Shown: positions 24,410-36,723, numbered from the stretch's first letter. The stretch is 64,000 nucleotides of DNA from Ephemerocybe angulata (GCA_013368325.1 JAACJK010000224.1:496001-560000), one strand, 5' to 3'. The notes: generated by a model from the sequence alone, not told the origin. Program-made: numbers and translations.

Positions 24410-27201
24410 ATGTCGCAAACGCCCGTCTTCGTCATGAGTACGTTATTCTCCCATCTTCTCTATACATGGCGCGGAGGGAAGGGTAGAGATATAGATTCTG
24501 ATCAGCGTTTCGTTGTGGTGTATAGATGCGGGGCCTGAGCGCCAAACTGGACGGAAAGCCCAGATATCCAACATTACGGCCGCGAAGGTACGTTCAAGGC
24601 CTTTTTTATCGACGAAGAACGTATGAACTGACGCAACTGGGACTGTAGACCGTCGCGGACGTTATCCGAACGTGTCTCGGCCCCAAGGCGATGTTGAAGA
24701 TGATCTTGGATCCTATGGGCGGAATTCTGTGCGTATCTCGATTCCTATGTTATGAGTTTGCTGTTGAGGCAAGTTGAAAATGCAGTCTGACGAACGATGG
24801 GAACGCCATTCTGCGCGAAATCGACGTTGCGCATCCCGCTGCAAAGAACATGATCGAGTTGAGCAGGACGCAAGACGAAGAGTGCGGAGACGGAACGACA
24901 AGTGTCATCATCCTCGGTGCGTCTAACCCTTCGCTACCCACCCATATCCTAACCACCCTCATGCCCCTCAGCCGGCGAAATCCTCGCCCAATCGCTCTCG
25001 CAGCTCGAACGCGACATCCACCCGGTCGTCATCATCTCCGCCTACAACAAAGCCCTCAAAGAAGCGTTGGAAATCGTCAAGAAGATCGCGATCCCCATCG
25101 ACGTCAACGACGACGCCCAGATGCTTGCGCTCATCAAGACGAGCATCGGCACCAAGTTCGTCGTGCGCTGGGCGGACCTCATGTGCCGCCTCGCCCTGCA
25201 AGCCGTGCGCACCGTGGCGCAGACCAGCGAAGGCCAGACCACCGTCGACATCAAGCGCTACGCGCGCGTCGAGAAGGTGCCCGGGGGTGAGATTGAGGAG
25301 AGTCAAGTGTTGAATGGGGTTATGGTGAACAAGGATATTACGCATCCCAATATGCGGAGGCGGATTAAGAATCCGAGGATTATTTTGTTGGATTGTCCGT
25401 TGGAGTATAAGAAAGGGGAGAGTCAGACGAATATGGAGTTTTCGAGGGAGACGGATTGGGCGCGGGCGCAGGAGATTGAGGAGGAGCAGGTCAAGGCGCA
25501 GTGTTATAAGCTTTTGGAGTTGAAGCCCGATCTTATCATCACGGAGAAGGGTGTTTCGGGTGTGTTGGGCTCTTTCTTTGCGCCTTTGGATGACACTCAC
25601 GTTTTATCGCAGATCTGGCGCAGCATGTGTTCGAGAAGGCGAATGTGTCGGCTATCCGTCGTGTCAGGAAGACGGATAACAACCGTATCGCCCTCGCTGT
25701 CGGCGCGACAATCGTGAACAGGATCGAGGACATTCGCGAGTCGGACGTTGGCACGAACTGTGGGCTCTTCAACATCGAGAAGATCGGAGACGAGTGCGTA
25801 CCCTTCTTCTGCTCTCTCTTCTCTCCCCTCCATGTTTTTCCTTATTCGATTCTTGTTCCTCCTTCTTCGATTCTTGTTCTCCCATCGCGTTCGTGTCCTT
25901 CCTTTGCGTGCCTTGTTCGCTCGTCGCTTTTGGGTGCTGCTCGGCGTCGCCAACGACCCGTTCCGTTCGAGTTCGCATTTGTGTTCTGTGGTTCTGTGAC
26001 TATCCTCGCGTAGTCCTGCACCACCTTCCGCGGGACTCGCGGGTGCCCCGAGCGGTATTCGTGTCGTGGCTTATGCGACAGGCGTCTTTGTCCAATCCTT
26101 ACGTGGCGATTATCCATCCTCCTACCCTTTGCCTCCCCTTCGCCCTTCTCCTTCACAACCTTCTTTCTTTTCACGCGGTCGGCGCTTCGTCGTGCGATAG
26201 GGGTTGGTCGCATCCCTTCGAGGCTCGTCCGCCTACCGAGACTTGGTTCTTTTGCTATCGTGTTTCGTCGACCATTTCCGAACGGGATGGTTCCTTTCGC
26301 GTGCTTCTTTTAATCCCCCACTCTCCTCCCCATTCCCGATCGCGAACCCGAGACTAACCCTACCCCACTTCCCATAGATACTTCACATTCCTCACCGAAT
26401 GCAAACAGCCCAAAGCCTGCACCATCCTTCTGCGCGGCCCTTCCAAGGACATCTTGAACGAGATTGACCGCAACCTCGCGGACGCCATGTCCGTCGCGCG
26501 CAACGTCGTCTTCAACCCGCTCCTTATTCCTGGTGGAGGCGCTACGGAGATGGCGATCAGCGTGGAGTTGAATAAGAGGGTGAAGGGGTTGGTGAGTGGG
26601 GTGGAGGCGGGGCCGTTTAGGGCTGTTGCGGATGCGTTGGAGGTTATTCCCCGTACGCTTGTGCAGAATTCGGGGGGGAATGCTATGAGGGTTTTGACGG
26701 AGCTTAGGGTGAGTGCTGTTCTTTCTTGGGTTGTTCAGCCTCGAAGATCGGGGGTGGTGGCGTGAGTGTACTAGACCGGTGCTCTGGGCCTCGCATATTG
26801 AGCTCACTAAACCTCCTCATTGCTCTATACACCATCATACGATGATTCCATTCTTCGTCGATACTGACCTTATTCCGATTTTCTAGGCGAAGCATGCGAA
26901 CGGCGAGTACTCCTGGGGTGTGAACGGTGATACTGGCAAGATCGTCGACATGAAGGAGTATGGCCTGTACGAGAGCGCGAGCGTCAAGATCCAGACGCTC
27001 AAGACTGCTATCGAGGTGCGTCTTCTTTCCATACTTCCCGTTCCTTTCCTTGTATCACCCATTGACGATCTGTCTTCTACTCATTCATTATAGGCTTCGC
27101 GCATGCTTTTGCGCGTGGATGACGTTGTGCAGGCTGTGAGGAAGGACCGGGAGGGTGGACAGGGACAGGGGCCGAACCCTGAGGATATGCAGCCTGAGTA
27201 G
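24410..27201 (+). CDS. CCT3: T-complex protein 1 subunit gamma (CCT3)
   Basis: A multi-exon gene encoding about 560 residues of the group II cytosolic chaperonin that folds actin, tubulin and others. Seen motifs: [19 protein letters not shown], the ATP site [12 protein letters not shown] and [86 protein letters not shown] and [15 protein letters not shown]. The combination RTQDEE and KTDNNRIA identifies the gamma subunit. The intron between IGDE and YFTF (25794-26377) is 584 nt, about ten times the local norm. The other introns are about 50-60 nt up to about 180 nt. The C-terminal tail is glycine/glutamine rich. Assignment is firm. Confidence 0.95.
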
Positions 27202-27915
27202 ACGTTCGCTTGTGATGTGGTGCGGAGATGAAGAAATAGAATTGCTTTCGGATTGTGGGATGTATTGGTGGTTCTGGCGAGCACTGAGATCGAGAATTCA
27301 CCCATCTTATCTTATCTACAGGGCTGGCAGACAGGCGCAGTCCCAACGTTGAGGTCAAACCTCGGCGTCATTTAACCAAAGCTCCTACCGCGCCGAGTAA
27401 TTCTCCTCTCAGTCTTCCCTTTATCCTAACAGCTATAGATGCCTTCTGCAAAGGGAAGACCACAGAAAATTCCTTTCCAAATTGCAAACCCAGTTACCCC
27501 ACGTCTTCGCAAAGTTCGTGGTTCTACACCTCATGTTGCGCCGATGGCTCACCCACTCTACCTAAGATCCACGTCCTCCAACCATTGAACCAACCTCCAA
27601 CTTGCCCCTAACCTCAGATCTAGCTGTATGTCCAATCCTTGTGCAGTGGTGGCTGCCAATGCGCTGGATGGAGGAGCGCCCTGATCTCCCGCCGGGATAT
27701 CCAGAAGCTTGAGTTACATTCCTTAAGTACCTTTTGGTACTTCACTGCTAGATGCTAGATATGTAGGGAGTCAATTGGGTTCATACGCACTACTTAAACC
27801 GTAAACGGTGCAATGGTCTTGCCCACCCTGAATTCCCACGCCGTTGAACACGCGATGAGACTTTCCCTCTCACTCCTAAGTCCTTCTTCGTCCCTTCCTC
27901 CTAAGTACGTCGGCA
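27202..27915. other. Intergenic, nothing recognised
   Basis: The 714-bp spacer between CCT3 and the F-box gene holds no supported frame. A short inverted pair, CCTTAAGTACCTTTTGGTACTT, lies near 27721-27742. Confidence 0.5.
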
Positions 27916-29763
27916 ATGGACGTGATTCACTTCACATATCCCAGGAGGGCAGCTACAGTTGTCGAGCAACTTATGCGAAGTAACGACGTGGCACCGGAAT
28001 ATCTCCTTCCTGCCATTCGCCATGGACTCGCAACTCTCGAAACTCTGCTTGCGCAGCGGAATGGGAAACCGACGAATCTTGCAGATGACATATGTCTGTT
28101 CAAGTCAATTCTATCTAGTATCCGATCTATCCCAGAAGAAGTTTGGCAGCAGGTCTTTGTCCATCTCATCGACAGATATGATCCACGAACTCTCTCGAGC
28201 CTTTGTGGAGTGTCGCGGAAATGGTGCTCAGCTGCGAGGTCTGAAACTCGGCTTTGGCGTTATCTTCCTCTACTCATAGTGGGCTCTGCGGGTGGCTCAC
28301 AGGCTGCCATTATCGAGAACCGCCTGGACACATTCATCCGTCGTGCAGGGCCACTCCCCCTTCATGTCGGTATCATCGACCCATCGTATACTCACAACCC
28401 AGCATCGTGGAGCCATTACCGCCCAGCTCTGTCTCTTCTCATCAGCCAATCCCAACGGTGGTCCTCAGCGCGTATCACAGGGACGGTCTCTTCGCTAAAC
28501 GAGCTCCAATCGATCCAGGGCAATCTTCCAGAGCTGACGAAACTCAGCATTACACTGTACGGACAACACTCGATGGCTCACCCGTCGCCTATGTTTGCGG
28601 ATGCGCCTCGACTCCGCCATGTCATACTAAATGGGGGAAAGCGCCAATCCGTCTACTTCGATCTACCCTGGTCGCGACTCGAGACAGTGCAGAGCTCAAC
28701 AGTGTCGGAACAGCCAGACATGACGTATCGATATCTTATGGACGCACCGCCGGGAGTCTCCTCACTCAAGAGCCTCGATATGATATCCAACCAGCCTTCC
28801 TGCTCATTCCCGCCTCAGCCAAACACCCTCCCTGCGCTTCAAATATTGAGGCTCTCTATGTCAGGCGACGTGACCGCCATGCAAAATATGGTGAAGCACC
28901 TCTCACTGTTGACATTGCCAGCGCTCGTTGTGTTCGAGGTTTTCAGAGCAAGCGCAGATATGACATATGCGGTATCTGGGGCCATCCTGTATATCATCAA
29001 GAGATCGGGATGCTCCCTTCAGCGTTTAGCACTTGATATGCCCTTGAACGGGGTGGACGTGAGATCACTCAAGGATGTTATGTGCCTTTCTCCCGCCTTG
29101 ACACACCTCCGTCTGCATACCTTTGAAATACCAACACAGCAATGGTTCAAATCCAAGTCTGAATCGGTCATAGAAATCCGCGAAGAGTTCCTTTCCATGC
29201 TGGTATTTGACAATGGGGACGCCACTGGGCTCAGGATCCTCCCTGCCCTCGAGGTCCTCAGGGTCGATTCGACCTTCACTAGTCCCAACTTCGGCTTCGA
29301 CCTTCTCCGAAACATCATCCATTCTCGCAGTAACCTCAATCTTTCCTCGACCGGGCGGCAGCTCAAAGAACTCCAGCTCTACTCCTACAATATGATCAAA
29401 GACATCGAAAGTCTTCACAAACTATCTCAGATTCAAGCCAGCTTTCAATTAGAAGCTCCGAGTCCGTCAACTACTACAAGACCTCACCTCCCTGATGACA
29501 TTGTATCTCGCTGGCGGGAAAGAATGGTAGAAGACCTGCGCCAAAGCTGGACCGGAGACCGATATCTTGGAGGCGACATCATACGCGACATCATACAGCT
29601 TCTGGGAATGGATAATATCATACGACAGATGGAAACCTTTGATTTGAAGGAGTACGACACTCGGGCTTTGGCGGTATGTGTCCCGCCGCGCACAGTCTAT
29701 CTTAACCTGCCTAAGATACTCTCATCAGGAAAAAGGGATTATACCTTTGTTGCACAAGATTAG
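27916..29763 (+). CDS. F-box protein with leucine-rich C-terminal region
   Basis: A single uninterrupted frame of 615 residues. The F-box is at about residues 72-118 (IPEEVWQQVFVHLIDRYDP, then LCGVSRKWCSAARSETRLW). The rest alternates short leucine/proline-rich strands typical of degenerate LRRs (LPELTKLSITLYG, LRHVILNG, LPALQILRLSMSG, LTHLRLHTF, LPALEVLRVD). F-box proteins link Skp1-Cul1 ubiquitin ligases to targets; Agaricomycetes have large lineage-specific families whose targets are mostly unknown. The lack of introns contrasts with neighbouring genes. An upstream start is unlikely because the frame closes before 27916. Confidence 0.8.
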   Translation: MDVIHFTYPRRAATVVEQLMRSNDVAPEYLLPAIRHGLATLETLLAQRNGKPTNLADDICLFKSILSSIRSIPEEVWQQVFVHLIDRYDPRTLSSLCGVSRKWCSAARSETRLWRYLPLLIVGSAGGSQAAIIENRLDTFIRRAGPLPLHVGIIDPSYTHNPASWSHYRPALSLLISQSQRWSSARITGTVSSLNELQSIQGNLPELTKLSITLYGQHSMAHPSPMFADAPRLRHVILNGGKRQSVYFDLPWSRLETVQSSTVSEQPDMTYRYLMDAPPGVSSLKSLDMISNQPSCSFPPQPNTLPALQILRLSMSGDVTAMQNMVKHLSLLTLPALVVFEVFRASADMTYAVSGAILYIIKRSGCSLQRLALDMPLNGVDVRSLKDVMCLSPALTHLRLHTFEIPTQQWFKSKSESVIEIREEFLSMLVFDNGDATGLRILPALEVLRVDSTFTSPNFGFDLLRNIIHSRSNLNLSSTGRQLKELQLYSYNMIKDIESLHKLSQIQASFQLEAPSPSTTTRPHLPDDIVSRWRERMVEDLRQSWTGDRYLGGDIIRDIIQLLGMDNIIRQMETFDLKEYDTRALAVCVPPRTVYLNLPKILSSGKRDYTFVAQD

Positions 29764-30976
29764 TGCGAGCTACCCAGACACTTCTACATACCGCTTTAGC
29801 TCAAGGGCAGGGAAACTCTGCGAGGCTTGGAAGCCGTACGTTCTCCGCGACGTCGGATGTTTGCCGTATTATTGGGTGTATTTTTGCGATGGCGTTATAC
29901 TCAAGAATGTTCATCCTTCCGTGCCAGGTGGGAAGAAACAATTCTTAACCTATACTCAGCCGGTCCACTGATCATTTTCAACTTGTTGGCAGGCAAGGAC
30001 GAACTCTTATGGAAAGACACTCTTGGCTATGCTGGCAATGGTATTGATATGTATGCTAAACCTGTGCATCTCGATACTCTGACTCTGAAGAACCACGGGA
30101 AATCGGAAATGTGCAATTAAACAAGTCGAGATGTTGTAGAGTGAACGCGACGGTGTTCTCGAATCGGGACATTAAGCGCCAGCGCGCCTAAAGTGGAGTC
30201 GCACTCGCTGTAGATGCAGATTTTGAACAATATGGGATCACTATGAATGTACGTATGTTCACTGGGGTAATGCCTCCCAGATCTAACAAATGCACCACAT
30301 TGAAGGATGTCCTTTCGAATCAGACCTCATTAGGCTCGTTTGGCGAGGTTAGCCTCCCCCAGCTTGAACCAGTCCTGACGACATTGCGTCACCGCAGGGT
30401 TAATTAGAACATGCTCTTCGCAATATATCTTCCCTTTGCCTCTACCCCAATCTCGTGTTTGAGATGACCAGATGACAATTCCGCGAACCCTGTTTCTAAA
30501 AAACCTCCTTAGCCACTTCCACCTCCTCCCCCTTTCATTGGACGACGCCTACTCCTGATTCACTCCTGCCCTTTCGACTTCGTCGCAGCCCACAGACAAT
30601 CTCGCCCAGCTATTTTTGCTGCTACTCGATCGATCGCGGTGAGTCGTTCCGCCCGGAAGCGCGGTGGCGGACAACTTGGGAGGCTGACAGGAGGCTGGAA
30701 AGGGGGTTATAGAGGTGTATATAAGGCCGGGAGGTTGGGCTTCTCTTGCCCATCAACAGCCTCTTCCCTTCATCCCTCGAGGAACACCATCATCATCAAC
30801 TTTACCGTCTTCTCTAATCTGCCCTCGTCGAAGAGCATGATCTTCATCTGCGTCTCTCTTTTTCTCTCGAGACGAGCTCGCTCCTCCTTGTACTGCTCGT
30901 CATTCGCAGTGCCTAGCGGCAAAGCCTATCTACTTCGTGAGTCGCTTATACTTCTGACTGCTGTTCATTAGTGTTG
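29764..30976. other. Long spacer with a possible promoter
   Basis: No conserved coding sequence was found. Open fragments at 29763-30120 do not join into a convincing product. A TATATAAGG box lies at 30718-30726, about 250 bp upstream of the tentative gene at 30977, with pyrimidine-rich sequence after it that could be its 5' leader. Confidence 0.4.
30718..30726 (+). promoter_or_regulatory. Candidate TATA box
   Basis: The string TATATAAGG lies about 250 bp upstream of the tentative start at 30977, within a GC-rich context that makes it stand out. Assignment is by sequence only. Confidence 0.3.
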
Positions 30977-31660
30977 ATGCCACCCCCCAGATTTCGATGG
31001 CTCCCTGCCACCCGCCGCATCACCGACACACTCAGTATCCCCAACGACCTCTGCGCTTTCCGAAGCGCATGGCCCATGCTCTCCGGCTTGGGTACGTCCC
31101 TATTTTACGCTGAGCCCGCCCTTTATTCTGACGCCCTACAGCGCGAATTAACACCCGAAGTTGACCCGAAGTCACCTCATAATCGACTCCAGCCATAGCC
31201 AACCTACCTCGAGGCTTCAACATATTCGCCAATCGGAACACCAATCCGAACGCTTTCAGGAGCACCACGTCCATGTTCTGGGGCTGGGTGCGTCGTCCCT
31301 GCATCTCTCGTTTTCAACGACGCTAATCGCCCGCATCCACAGCGCAAACTGACCTTCCGAGGATTCACGCATCCTCAGCTCCAGTACATGGACGACCTCG
31401 GCGGCCTGACACGCCCCCGTTGCATTGCACAGGACACATCCCACACTAACATCCCGAGCATCTATTTCTACACTTTCTCCCGACCGGACTCCTCGCGAGA
31501 CCTCGGGCTGATAACACCTTCGGGTGAGGGGTTCCCCCCAGGGGGAGCCCCGTGTAGGGAACGTGCGGGCAGTAGCGGTGATCACTCAACCAGCGTGGTC
31601 TCGGCGCTCGATCGAGCGCCGGGGGCACCACCAGCGCCCTGGAGGCGGGATCTTGTCTAA
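30977..31660 (+). CDS. Tentative multi-exon gene, no family recognised
   Basis: ATG at 30977 opens MPPPRFRWLPATRRITDTL. A GTACG donor at 31092 can be joined to an acceptor near 31197 (SGL to ANLPRGFNIFANRNTN), then a GTGCG...ACAG intron at about 31287-31341 joins FWGW to RKLTFRGFTHPQLQYMDDL. The frame continues through IPSIYFYTFSRPD to about 31520. Beyond that, either read-through to a TAG at 31660 or another short intron (GTGAGG at 31524) is possible, and exons may continue to about 32123. The joined sequence reads like protein but matches nothing I know. The end is uncertain. Confidence 0.35.
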
Positions 31661-32630
31661 TAAACAGGTCCCGTAGGAAAGGATCGCGGAGCCGGATGTC
31701 GCACGGCCAGTGTCAGTCGCTCTGTTAGAACAGGGACGCAGCTGGTCTCGTCTTTTGACGAGCTTAAGCACCAGCTACATACCTGAACAAGGATGTTTGC
31801 AGCGTTGCTTCGCGTGTGGTAAAACGGGATGGTGGGATGTGTTTCTGGCGTCGTGCAACGGATCAGGCGTGTCACAGGGCCCCCTCTCGCCGCCACTGGT
31901 ATCCCGGTATGAGCTCTCACCTTTCCTTGGATGACTTGGTCTTAACGCTTCTAGCAACTCTTTAGTCGGCCACTGAAAGGGTACGTTGAGCATGTGATCA
32001 GTTTTCATTACTGACGCAGTCCTCCGGAACAGACATGCTACATTGCTAGCTCTAACCGAACTCCTCGCCGCAAGCGGCCAACCCACAGTCTCCCATAACG
32101 CCATCGTGTTTCCGTAGAATGTGAGCCTGATGCATATCTTCCTGTCTTCCCAGTTTCTGACTTTTTCGACAGAGATTTTTCTTTTACTATCTTTTTTCTT
32201 TTTCTTTTTGCTCTGTCTCTCTACCACAATATGTCAAACGACCGTAACAGCTACCGTACCAGTCTCAATGAAACCATCATACACCGTCTCAACTGTGAGA
32301 TCTTGAGATGAATGAATTTGCCAAAATTTGGCTAGCTTTGATTGAAGGCCCCCCGCCACTGGCTGCAGCTTTGGTCGGCCTTTGAAAAGGTACGTTATGT
32401 CCAAAGCAAACTTCACCGAAGGAACCATACTACAGTCTCCACGTACCGCCCTCGTGCTCCAGTAGATTGTGAGCCCATTTCTCGTCTTCTGGTTTCCCCT
32501 TCTGACATGCTCGATAGACGTATTTCTTTTTCCTCTTTTTCCTTTTCTCTCTCTCTATCATTCGGGCTTTCAGGATCAGAACTATGTGCCTCCAACAAGA
32601 TCATCATTCTACAGGCTCCAGCGAACGACC
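31661..32630. other. Gene-poor stretch with two diverged copies
   Basis: Contains two related segments, about 31965-32220 and 32376-32565. Each has GGCC...GAAA(A/G)GGTACGTT, then ACAGTCTCC, then a stop-like TAGA(A/T)TGTGAGCC, then a long pyrimidine tract. Possible terminal exons of the tentative upstream gene lie in the first copy (ELLAASGQPTVSHNAIVFP then stop). No complete gene could be assembled. Confidence 0.4.
31965..32565. repeat. Diverged tandem duplication, two copies
   Basis: Copy 1 spans about 31965-32220 and copy 2 about 32376-32565. They share the order of landmarks (GGTACGTT, ACAGTCTCC, TAGA.TGTGAGCC, CT-rich tract) with substantial divergence and length changes between them. 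Edges are approximate. Confidence 0.45.
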
Positions 32631-34472
32631 CTAACCTTCACGAGACCTGGTAAGATAAGGCATGGAATAGGAATTGTCCCTGTAGGCGTTCAGTTCCCAT
32701 TCTCCTTTGTCGAGCACCCAGCAGCTCGATTCATCCTCCTTGCCTTGTTCGATTGTGATCGTATGAAGGGCGGCGTAATGCTCTCCGAGCCTCTTCACAA
32801 AAACAAGCTGGTCGAGATCTGGAAAGCGTGTCCGTTCGCGTCCAGCAATGGGCGCCCCGAATAAATGAAGCTCTTGGAGCCCCTTTGGGAGTGGTCGTTC
32901 ATCCTTGTTCTTTGCAGCGTACGTGAACATTGCCTGGATTGGAGTCTCAGCACGCCGATCTCATGGTAAAATAATTTGTCAACTTACAGGACAGGAAAGA
33001 GGTGAATTCCAAGCCGAGTCACGGTCCAACCCGTCGGCCAGGTCCTGAAGGTATTCGCGCCTTGCAGGAAGATTGGCAATGTGATCATGCCAGAAGACCG
33101 TGGATTTCGAGTTGACCTCCCACTTGTGTAGAGGTTCGTCATAGAAGGTAGGGTGTCCTTTCGCCAGAATATCTTCTACGTCCATGTGAATCTGGGGCAG
33201 CGATGCCTGAAGGTCTTCAAGGTCAGGAACGGGGAATTGGATCAGCCGAGAGGGCGTAGGAGCGTTGGCGGGAATTGGGTTCAATTCGGTTGGGGCTAGT
33301 TCTTCAGCGTCGATGTCGGGTATAACAGCTCCAAGGATCCTAAGGTGGGGGAAAAACTCGGCGACGACACTGAGAAGGGGGAAGTTGACGCCAAGAGAAA
33401 CGATGGCCAGCTTTTCAATGCATGACGATGTCGCGAATAGTGTTTTCAAGGTCTCCAATGGCCCAACTTCATTCCTGCTGAACGCTATGTTTTGGTTTCG
33501 GTAGACCCTGAGAGTTTGGACAGGCCGTCCAGGAACCAGCGCCTGCGCCCATTCAATCGGCACCTCGAGCTGCTGGAGGGCCGGCACCGCCAGGGGTTTT
33601 ATAGCCGGTACTTCGAAGTGCTTGCTGGGGTCATCATGTTCCACTGCCGAGTCCAAGAGCTCCAATATCAGAAGGGCCCGCGAGCTCACAAGTACGGACA
33701 CCAATGCGTTTGCTTGGTGCTTGGATCGAGGAAGGGGCAAGATAAGGTGGGTGAGGGCCGAGGGATCTCGGATGCCCCACAGCTCCGGCAGGATCTGCTT
33801 CGCATGGGCTTGAATCTCGCATATGCGAATGGTAGGCCAAGGTAGAAACTGGATGAGCTTCATGGCCCACGATTCATTGCCATGTAAATCCTGCTCCTCA
33901 GAGAGGTGCACTGTGACCTCGATCTTCGACAACGATGGTGCGTTCAACCGCCGAACTTGAGATACGGAGCAGTTCCACAAAGTCAAAGTCTCCAAGCACT
34001 GAATCTCCTCCAGGTTCCTGATCGCAGCGATGTCGATGGCGTAGTCGCGGATATGTAGGCGGCGAAGATTGTCAAAGCGAGCGCAGCAGTCAAGGGCAGT
34101 CGCAGCGACCTCGTCGTGCATCCGAATGAGCATGTCAGGAAGCTCCTGTCCGGAAATCAGCGCGTTCAGTCGATGGTCATGACTTCCACGAATTATGCAG
34201 CTCTTGACGGCAGAAGACAGCCTGTGTTCATCCGCAATGAGCTCGAAGCGCCTTTTTATGCGAAGGAGGCGGGTGGTATACAGCTTCCAACAATCGGTGT
34301 TTGTGAAGTCGGAGAGGCTGAAGTATCCTGGGAATCCGAGGTCGCTGAAGAGAAGAGGCTGGAAGATTGCAGCAAAGCGACGAGAGAGTGTGCTGAGCGC
34401 CTTGAGTTCACTGCGCCACGCGCGCTTGAAGCACTCTCGCCAGAGTTCGTCTGGGAAAGCGGCACCGTTCAT
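32631..34472 (-). CDS. F-box/LRR-type protein
   Basis: One long exon plus a 3' exon joined by a GTAAG...CCAG intron (SCP to AMFTYAAKNK), about 595 residues. The start MNGAAFPDELWRECFKR places the F-box-like motif (FPDELW, then LSTLSRRFAAIFQPLLF) at the N-terminus. An upstream ATG at 34658 would put 62 basic, unlikely residues ahead of it. The body has LRR-like segments (FDNLRRLHIRDY, LETLTLWNC, LNAPSLSKIEV, LLILELLD, VPALQQLEVP, FPHLRILG) and the tail LPKGLQELHLFG. It is presumably a substrate adaptor of an SCF ubiquitin ligase. It is divergent from SYF2 and only weakly similar to the F-box gene at 27916. Confidence 0.75.
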
Positions 34473-34927
34473 CTTGGAGCAGAAGAAGGGTGGAAGGTGG
34501 GCATGGGCTGAGAGAGACGGTCGTTGTCTTATATAGTGAGCCAAACAGTGGTAGCAGCGAAAGAGACGGATGCTTCGACTTCGATGTTCGCGCTGTCCAT
34601 GTCGAATTAAAGTCCCTGGCCCTGGTGATGATGTTAAGAAAGCGTGCTGAACGTACATTTTAGCTTCCGTGAGTACTGCGCACTACAAGTCTAGTATATC
34701 TTGTTTTCAGAAACGGCAGCTAGCCTCAGCTGGTAATTTTCTGGAGGACATGGCGGTCAATAAGGCCTAAGGCGTCAGAATGGTTCGGAGTTCAACCTGG
34801 TGCTGGATAGGGGCATCTTACCTCGTGGGGAAGAGTCCGACACAGCCACAGCTTGATTCTGTCACCGACTCAATGTCATTGTCAAGCTCTCACTCCCTCC
34901 AATACCTTCACCTCAGAATCATACGGT
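34473..34927. other. Divergent spacer, nothing recognised
   Basis: A 455-bp interval upstream of both the F-box/LRR gene and SYF2. No motif could be defined. Confidence 0.4.
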
Positions 34928-36322
34928 ATGCCGGCTACACGCGCATCGAAGAAGAAGGCTGCCCCAAAGAAAACGAAGGCTCAACTTGCCGCAGAGAAGG
35001 CTGCAGCAGAGGAGCCTATCGCTGAGGAATCGACCCAGCCACCACCACAAGCCCCGGAAGATGTTGAAATGAGCGTTGATACACAAGAGGATCAACCAGC
35101 AGCATCTTCGTCGAAAGGGAAAGGGCCCGATACGACCAAAAATGAAACGCTGAAAGAAGTGGTCTCGGAGGTGCTTGCGGAGGCGGAGACGGCTGTTGAG
35201 AAGGTAGTGGAGAAGGCCGACGAGGTTATGACCGCAGCGGGGGATTTCATCGACCAGATGACGGGAGTCGAGGCTGAGGGCGATTCTGGCAAGGATGACA
35301 CTGCGCCAGAGAAGTCGCGGAGTCATAGTAGTGAAGCGGAGGGCGGAGAGGGCTCGAAACCCAAGGTGTCTCTTGAAGAGCGAAGGGCCAAGATGGAGCA
35401 ACTGAGGAAGAAAATGGTGCGTTTGGCTGTCCGTCTCTACACTAGCTCTCACTAATTCAACTTGTCCAGGCCGCCGGGACCAGGGCTAACCGGGACTCAT
35501 TAGCTGAAGAGGCTGCAAGAGCGAAATTGAATGCTAGGGAATTGGCACGGTTAGAGCGGCAGCGGAAACTCGCTGAGACACTGCGAATTAAGGCAGATGC
35601 TGAGGAAAGAGGGGAAGATGCGGAGAGGCAGAAGAACTGGGAATATACGATAGAGGAGAACGATGAATGGGAGAAGAAATTGGCGAGGAAGAAGCGGAGA
35701 GCCGACTACGAGTTCCATGGTGAGTATACAACTCCCTCCAAGGCTTCTTGCGGGATTTATGAATTCTTTAGACGACGCCCATGCCGCTCGTCGGCGGTAC
35801 AAGAAGGACCTGGACCAGATCAAGCCTGACCTGGAGACATACAACCAACAGAAGGCCATGGCTATGGGTCTCAACCCTTCAACCTCGAATGCCCTGACCA
35901 CCTTTAGCTCATCTTCCTCGGCAGTCGCTATTACAGGCGAACAGCAGCGCCTGGCACACGAGAATCTTTATCGTGATGCCAATACTCTCATTTACGGCGA
36001 CAACAAACCCAGCGACGACGCTATCGACCGGGTGGTGGGTAAAATCAACAAAGAGTACGTACCTCCATGCCATTTCTCGTGTACCTTGGGTCTAATGAAT
36101 TTTAGTATCGAGAAGAAAGCCAAGTTCCACCGCAAGCGTGTCAACGAGGCGGAGGGAGACATCACCTATATCAATGAGCACAACAGAGTGTTTAACAACA
36201 AGGTTCGTGGTTATTACAGATGCATATTCTATCATCTAACCTTGGTACTTCAGATTAAACGGTACTACGACAAGTACACGACTGAGATTCGTGATAGTTT
36301 CGAGCGAGGAACTGCTCTCTAG
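34928..36322 (+). CDS. SYF2: Pre-mRNA-splicing factor SYF2
   Basis: A multi-exon gene of roughly 370 residues. It begins MPATRASKKKAAPKKTK with an alanine/lysine/glutamate-rich disordered N-terminus. A coiled-coil region follows (LEERRAKMEQLRKKM, ARAKLNARELARLERQRKL), then NWEYTIEENDEWEKKLARKK. The highly conserved SYF2 C-terminus is NLYRDANTLIYGDNKPSDD, IDRVVGKINKDIEKKAKFHRK and the closing FNNKIKRYYDKYTTEIRDSF. Syf2 belongs to the Prp19-associated (NTC) complex in active spliceosomes. In a genome this intron-rich it is a core gene. The N-terminal extension is longer than in yeast. Introns interrupt the conserved block at NKD and NNK. Confidence 0.9.
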
Positions 36323-36723
36323 GCTTCGTCATTTCTTCTTCTTCACCCGCGCACTTAGCATGTACCATATCCACTTTTATATGTAATCTCTCATTCAGGG
36401 TTGCCTAGATTCTGCGATTTCCTATGTAGAAGAATTGGCAGAGATTGGCTCGTTCGTCTGCATGGTTCGCATCAGTGCGTTCAATGAGTCAATTCGTAAT
36501 GATGAACCGCCCTGGGAACTGGTAGGAACTGGTCCGCTCCACTTGGGCTACTGCCAGTGGCGATGATTGATTAGCATCGTCTCCCATCCGACCAGGCACG
36601 GTCGATTGACGCCCAAACCGCACAGCAGAACGTTCCTTTTACAGCACCCCTCTGACAGGAGCGAAATGGCATTGGTTTTCCACCGCAACCTTGTCTGCTT
36701 TCATCCTTCACGACCACCTTGCG
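36323..36723. other. Intergenic, nothing recognised
   Basis: The 401-bp interval between SYF2 and the next plus-strand gene holds no supported gene. A direct tandem GGGAACTGGTAGGAACTGG lies at about 36513. Confidence 0.45.

Noticed and set aside
31500..31680. Possible tRNA-like or structured RNA in GC-rich sequence
   Set aside because: No acceptor stem pairing or T-loop consensus could be found.
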